From the NCBI GenBank assembly GCA_029857995.1, contig JAOUFZ010000015.1, positions 1 through 15,714 on the forward strand: a DNA stretch of 15,714 nucleotides, read 5' to 3'. How positions within the stretch are numbered: position 1 is the first letter of the stretch; each line of letters starts with the position of its first letter. A program made the position numbers and the translations under genes. The notes under the pieces were generated by a model. It saw only the letters and a program-made list of their open reading frames with translations, was not told where the DNA came from and made no database searches. This DNA is from Dehalococcoidia bacterium. Its GTDB lineage: Bacteria; Chloroflexota; Dehalococcoidia; GIF9; AB-539-J10. Of this stretch, positions 13,333 to 15,714 are shown in pieces.

Positions 13333-14580
13333 ATGGCGCGGACTAAGTTAACGACCAAATTAGCAAGCGTGCCTCAAATAACGGATTTGCCTGGATTTGA
13401 AGTCATTGCTGAGAAGTTGGATAGATTGGTGCCCGATGCTTACCAGCCGGCGCAAATGGTTTGCAGGCTCGAAGATGCGTGTGCGGCCAAAACCTCTCGA
13501 GATGCCGTCAGTATGGCTCTCTTGGGGGTATTGGCCGGATTCTTCATCGGGCTGGGGGCGGTTTTCTACACTTTGGTTACCACTGATATTGGCCTGGGAT
13601 TTGGGCTAGCAAAGTTATTAGGAGGTTTAGCCTTCTCTTTAGGACTTATTCTGGTTGTAGTGGCTGGCGCAGAGTTGTTCACCGGCAATTCTCTCATAGT
13701 CGCCCCTTGGCTAAGTACCCGCGTGAGCGGGAGGGCACTGCTGCGCAACTGGGGTATAGTCTATTTTGCCAATTTTGCGGGCGCACTGATTTTGGTGGCC
13801 ATAATCGTTGGTGGCCAGTTCGGGGCCCTTGACGGGTCCATGGTCGGAGCCAATGCTTTAGTTATTGCCGCTGGCAAGACGAGTCTGGCCTTCTGGCCAG
13901 CCTTGTTCCGGGGTGTAGTATGCAACATCTTAGTGTGTCTGGCTGTCTGGATGTGCTTGGCTGGCCGCTCGGTTACAGAGAAGATACTCGCCATCGTCTT
14001 TCCCATAACTGCTTTTGTGGCCTGTGGTTTTGAGCACAGCATCGCCAACATGTTCTTCATCCCTATGGGTATCGCTGTCGCAGGTCAAGCTGATGTTGTC
14101 CAGGCTGCCGGAGTGACGGCAGCTCAGATAGCCAATGTCAATGTGCTTGGCCTTGTTCAGAACCTCGTTCCGGTGACTATAGGCAATGTAATCGGTGGTA
14201 CCTCGGTGGGCATAGTTTACTGGCTGATATTCCTTCGCAAAGAGAGGGCCGCTGCAGTTCTTGCCACAAGGCGCTGGCTTGGGAAGTTTGCTACGGCCAA
14301 AGCCCAACCCCAACCCCAAGCGCAACCCTCAACGATGGATGCTCTGGATGCAGAAACCAAAGCCCTCATAGCGGTGCTGGCCAAAGCCAGAGACGACAAT
14401 GCTTTCTTGGCCCAATTGTCTGAGAACGCGGATAAGGCACTGGAAGCTTATGACCTGAGCAACGAGGCAAAGGCTGCTCTGGCTAGCGGAGACCTTCGTT
14501 GGTTGGAGTCTAGGATGGGCTTCCTGGACGAACCTTTGCGTACTTGGGTTAGCTCACGGCTATCTCAAGAGAAATGGTAG
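13333..14580 (+). CDS. Formate/nitrite transporter (FNT/FocA family) with extra C-terminal domain
   Basis: FNT proteins are pentameric inner-membrane channels for formate, nitrite or related monovalent anions. The 415-residue product is well above the usual 260-300. Residues 1-55 are a soluble N-terminus. Residues 58-303 are the channel, with FTGNS (116-120), FRGVVCNILVCLAVWM (192-207), the pore His235 in GFEHSIANM and the NLVPVTIGNVIGGT stretch (277-290). A Pro/Gln-rich linker (325-333) leads to a soluble domain at 335-415 that is homologous to the small protein encoded just upstream. The GGAAGGAG ribosome binding site supports the ATG at 13333. Given the formate dehydrogenase nearby, formate is the most likely substrate; nitrite or hydrosulfide cannot be excluded. 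The fused domain may gate the channel or dock a partner. Confidence 0.92.
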   Translation: MARTKLTTKLASVPQITDLPGFEVIAEKLDRLVPDAYQPAQMVCRLEDACAAKTSRDAVSMALLGVLAGFFIGLGAVFYTLVTTDIGLGFGLAKLLGGLAFSLGLILVVVAGAELFTGNSLIVAPWLSTRVSGRALLRNWGIVYFANFAGALILVAIIVGGQFGALDGSMVGANALVIAAGKTSLAFWPALFRGVVCNILVCLAVWMCLAGRSVTEKILAIVFPITAFVACGFEHSIANMFFIPMGIAVAGQADVVQAAGVTAAQIANVNVLGLVQNLVPVTIGNVIGGTSVGIVYWLIFLRKERAAAVLATRRWLGKFATAKAQPQPQAQPSTMDALDAETKALIAVLAKARDDNAFLAQLSENADKALEAYDLSNEAKAALASGDLRWLESRMGFLDEPLRTWVSSRLSQEKW

Positions 14581-14641
14581 GCTATAGTTGGGACCTCTTG
14601 TGAGTTTCTGCAAATTGGGAAGGGATAAAGTACTCCATTGC

Positions 14642-15565
14642 TCAGGGGCGAGGGTAGAGCTTGGCTGCGTTGCATATCTTGGGAATAAGTTCCTCCCGCT
14701 GCAGAGTCATGATATGGACACCAGCCACTCCTTCGATTTGCTTTAATTGATTTATTGTTTCCACGGCAATCTTTATCCCTTCCTCTGCCGCTTCCTCTTT
14801 ATTACGGACATTCTTGAGGCGTTCAATGATCACATCAGGAATATCCATATTCGGGACTTTTGTCTTCATATACCTTGCTGCTGCCAGGGACATTAGAGGA
14901 GTAATGCCAGGAATGATTTTCACCTGTTTATGCAATCCTTTTTCTCGGACTAGTTCCATCCATTCCTTGAACACCTCAATGTTATATATGGGTTGGGTCT
15001 GGACAAAATCTGCCCCAGCACTAACCTTGTCTTTAAGGCGACCTACCGCGGCCTCTAATGGTTGGGCAGAAGGGTTCACAGCTGCACCGATGAAGAGTCT
15101 GGGCTCTGTTCCCACGATCAGCTCTCCATTATCGAATTTCCTCTCATCTCTTAATTGCTTCACCATCCCGATGAGCTGGATAGAATCGAGGTCGAAGACG
15201 GGCTTTGCCTTGGGATGGTTTCCAAAGTAGATGGGATCCCCGGATAAACAGAGTATATTGTTAATACCAAAAGCGGACACTGCCAGAATATCCATTTGCA
15301 GGGCAATTCGATTTTGATCTCGACAGGTCATATGGACTATGGCGTCGAGCCCCTCCTGTATCCCGACCAGGCAGACTGCCCAGCTTGCCATGGCTACCAC
15401 CGCTGCCTGTCCGTCGGGGACATTAAAGGCGTCGACATAACCCTTGATGAGGTCGATATTCTTCCTGATCGTATCAAACTCTGTATTTTGAGGAGGGCTG
15501 ATTTCAGCTGTGATTGCGAATTGTCCACTATCCAATATCCTGGCTAGGTTGCTTTTCGTCTTCAT
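14642..15565 (-). CDS. metF: 5,10-methylenetetrahydrofolate reductase-like protein (MetF, copy 2)
   Basis: This 307-residue protein is a full-length paralogue of the MetF encoded at 4780-5709, with about 60% identity by eye. It shares the start MKTKSNL, Glu21 in ITAEISPP, MTCRDQNRIALQMD, LSGD, FGNHP, EPRLFIGAAVNP and the PRP end. No metV gene lies beside it and it is on the opposite strand, 61 bases from the end of the transporter gene, so it is expressed separately. GGGAG lies about eight bases before the ATG. It may work with the MetV encoded upstream, use a different electron donor, or serve methionine synthesis rather than the catabolic pathway. No catalytic residue appears to be lost. 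Confidence 0.92.
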   Translation of the reverse strand: MKTKSNLARILDSGQFAITAEISPPQNTEFDTIRKNIDLIKGYVDAFNVPDGQAAVVAMASWAVCLVGIQEGLDAIVHMTCRDQNRIALQMDILAVSAFGINNILCLSGDPIYFGNHPKAKPVFDLDSIQLIGMVKQLRDERKFDNGELIVGTEPRLFIGAAVNPSAQPLEAAVGRLKDKVSAGADFVQTQPIYNIEVFKEWMELVREKGLHKQVKIIPGITPLMSLAAARYMKTKVPNMDIPDVIIERLKNVRNKEEAAEEGIKIAVETINQLKQIEGVAGVHIMTLQREELIPKICNAAKLYPRP

Positions 15566-15583
15566 TTTTGAACTCCCGGCGTA

Positions 15584-15592
15584 ATTTTAGCA
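15584..15592 (-). promoter_or_regulatory. Possible extended -10 element for metF copy 2
   Basis: On the minus strand TGCTAAAAT matches an extended -10 (TGn followed by TAAAAT). The hexamer 17 bases upstream, TGGGAC, is a poor -35. The predicted transcript start would fall at the edge of the ribosome binding site, which weakens the call. Confidence 0.25.
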
Positions 15593-15652
15593 CAGTATGT
15601 CAGAATGTCCCATTTAGAGCAATACTTTGAACATTACCCCGTCTTCAATCTT

Positions 15653-15681
15653 TTGCAATAATCTCCAGAAGTGTTTATAAT
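15653..15681 (+). promoter_or_regulatory. Sigma70-like promoter reading out of the window
   Basis: TTGCAA (15653-15658) and a perfect TATAAT (15676-15681) are separated by exactly 17 bases. It points to the right, divergent from metF copy 2, and should drive a gene whose coding region starts near or beyond the window end. This is the best promoter match seen in the window. Confidence 0.6.
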
Positions 15682-15714
15682 GTGGGGCGGCCAATGAAAG
15701 CAGCAACCGAACTA

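Noticed and set aside
15694..15714. Start of a new gene (MKAATEL) at the right edge
   Set aside because: Only seven codons are visible and the ATG is too close to the -10 to call without more sequence.
1..15714. CRISPR arrays, tRNA or rRNA genes, insertion sequences
   Set aside because: No repeat-spacer array, cloverleaf, rRNA stretch, transposase or terminal repeats were seen.

Overview
The window looks like part of the chromosome of a strictly anaerobic bacterium that runs the Wood-Ljungdahl (reductive acetyl-CoA) C1 pathway. It encodes a [NiFe] hydrogenase, a Mo/W formate dehydrogenase, two methylene-tetrahydrofolate reductases (one paired with MetV), a CooC-type nickel ATPase, a DUF3786 protein and a formate/nitrite channel. 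This gene content and the protein style suggest an uncultured Chloroflexota bacterium of the Dehalococcoidia type. That placement is inference only; acetogenic or sulfate-reducing lineages are not excluded.

Bases 1-10521 (+ strand) form one tightly packed run that reads as an operon. In order it holds the 3' end of a NuoF-like flavoprotein (its start lies outside the window), cooC, hydrogenase small and large subunits, the hydrogenase maturation protease, metV, metF, a DUF3786 gene and a 1366-residue formate dehydrogenase. Several junctions overlap by a few bases and the largest gap is about 64 bases. Read together, the genes make a soluble module that could take electrons from H2 or NAD(P)H, reduce CO2 to formate, and supply methyl-THF through MetVF. 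It could also run in reverse. The formate dehydrogenase is unusual: a GltD/NfnB-like FAD/NAD(P)H module is inserted in the middle of its NuoG-like ferredoxin region.

Bases 10522-10741 are a non-coding convergent gap. Bases 10742-12933 (- strand) hold a two-component pair, a membrane-bound PAS histidine kinase and a NarL/LuxR response regulator. Divergent from it, bases 13030-14580 (+ strand) hold a 94-residue soluble protein followed by a formate/nitrite transporter. The transporter ends in an extra domain that is clearly homologous to the small protein. This pair, next to a dedicated sensor system, is the least explained part of the window and the best candidate for something new.

Bases 14642-15565 (- strand) hold a second metF, about 60% identical by eye to the first, without a metV beside it. 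The last 150 bases contain a good sigma70-like promoter pointing right, towards a gene beyond the window.
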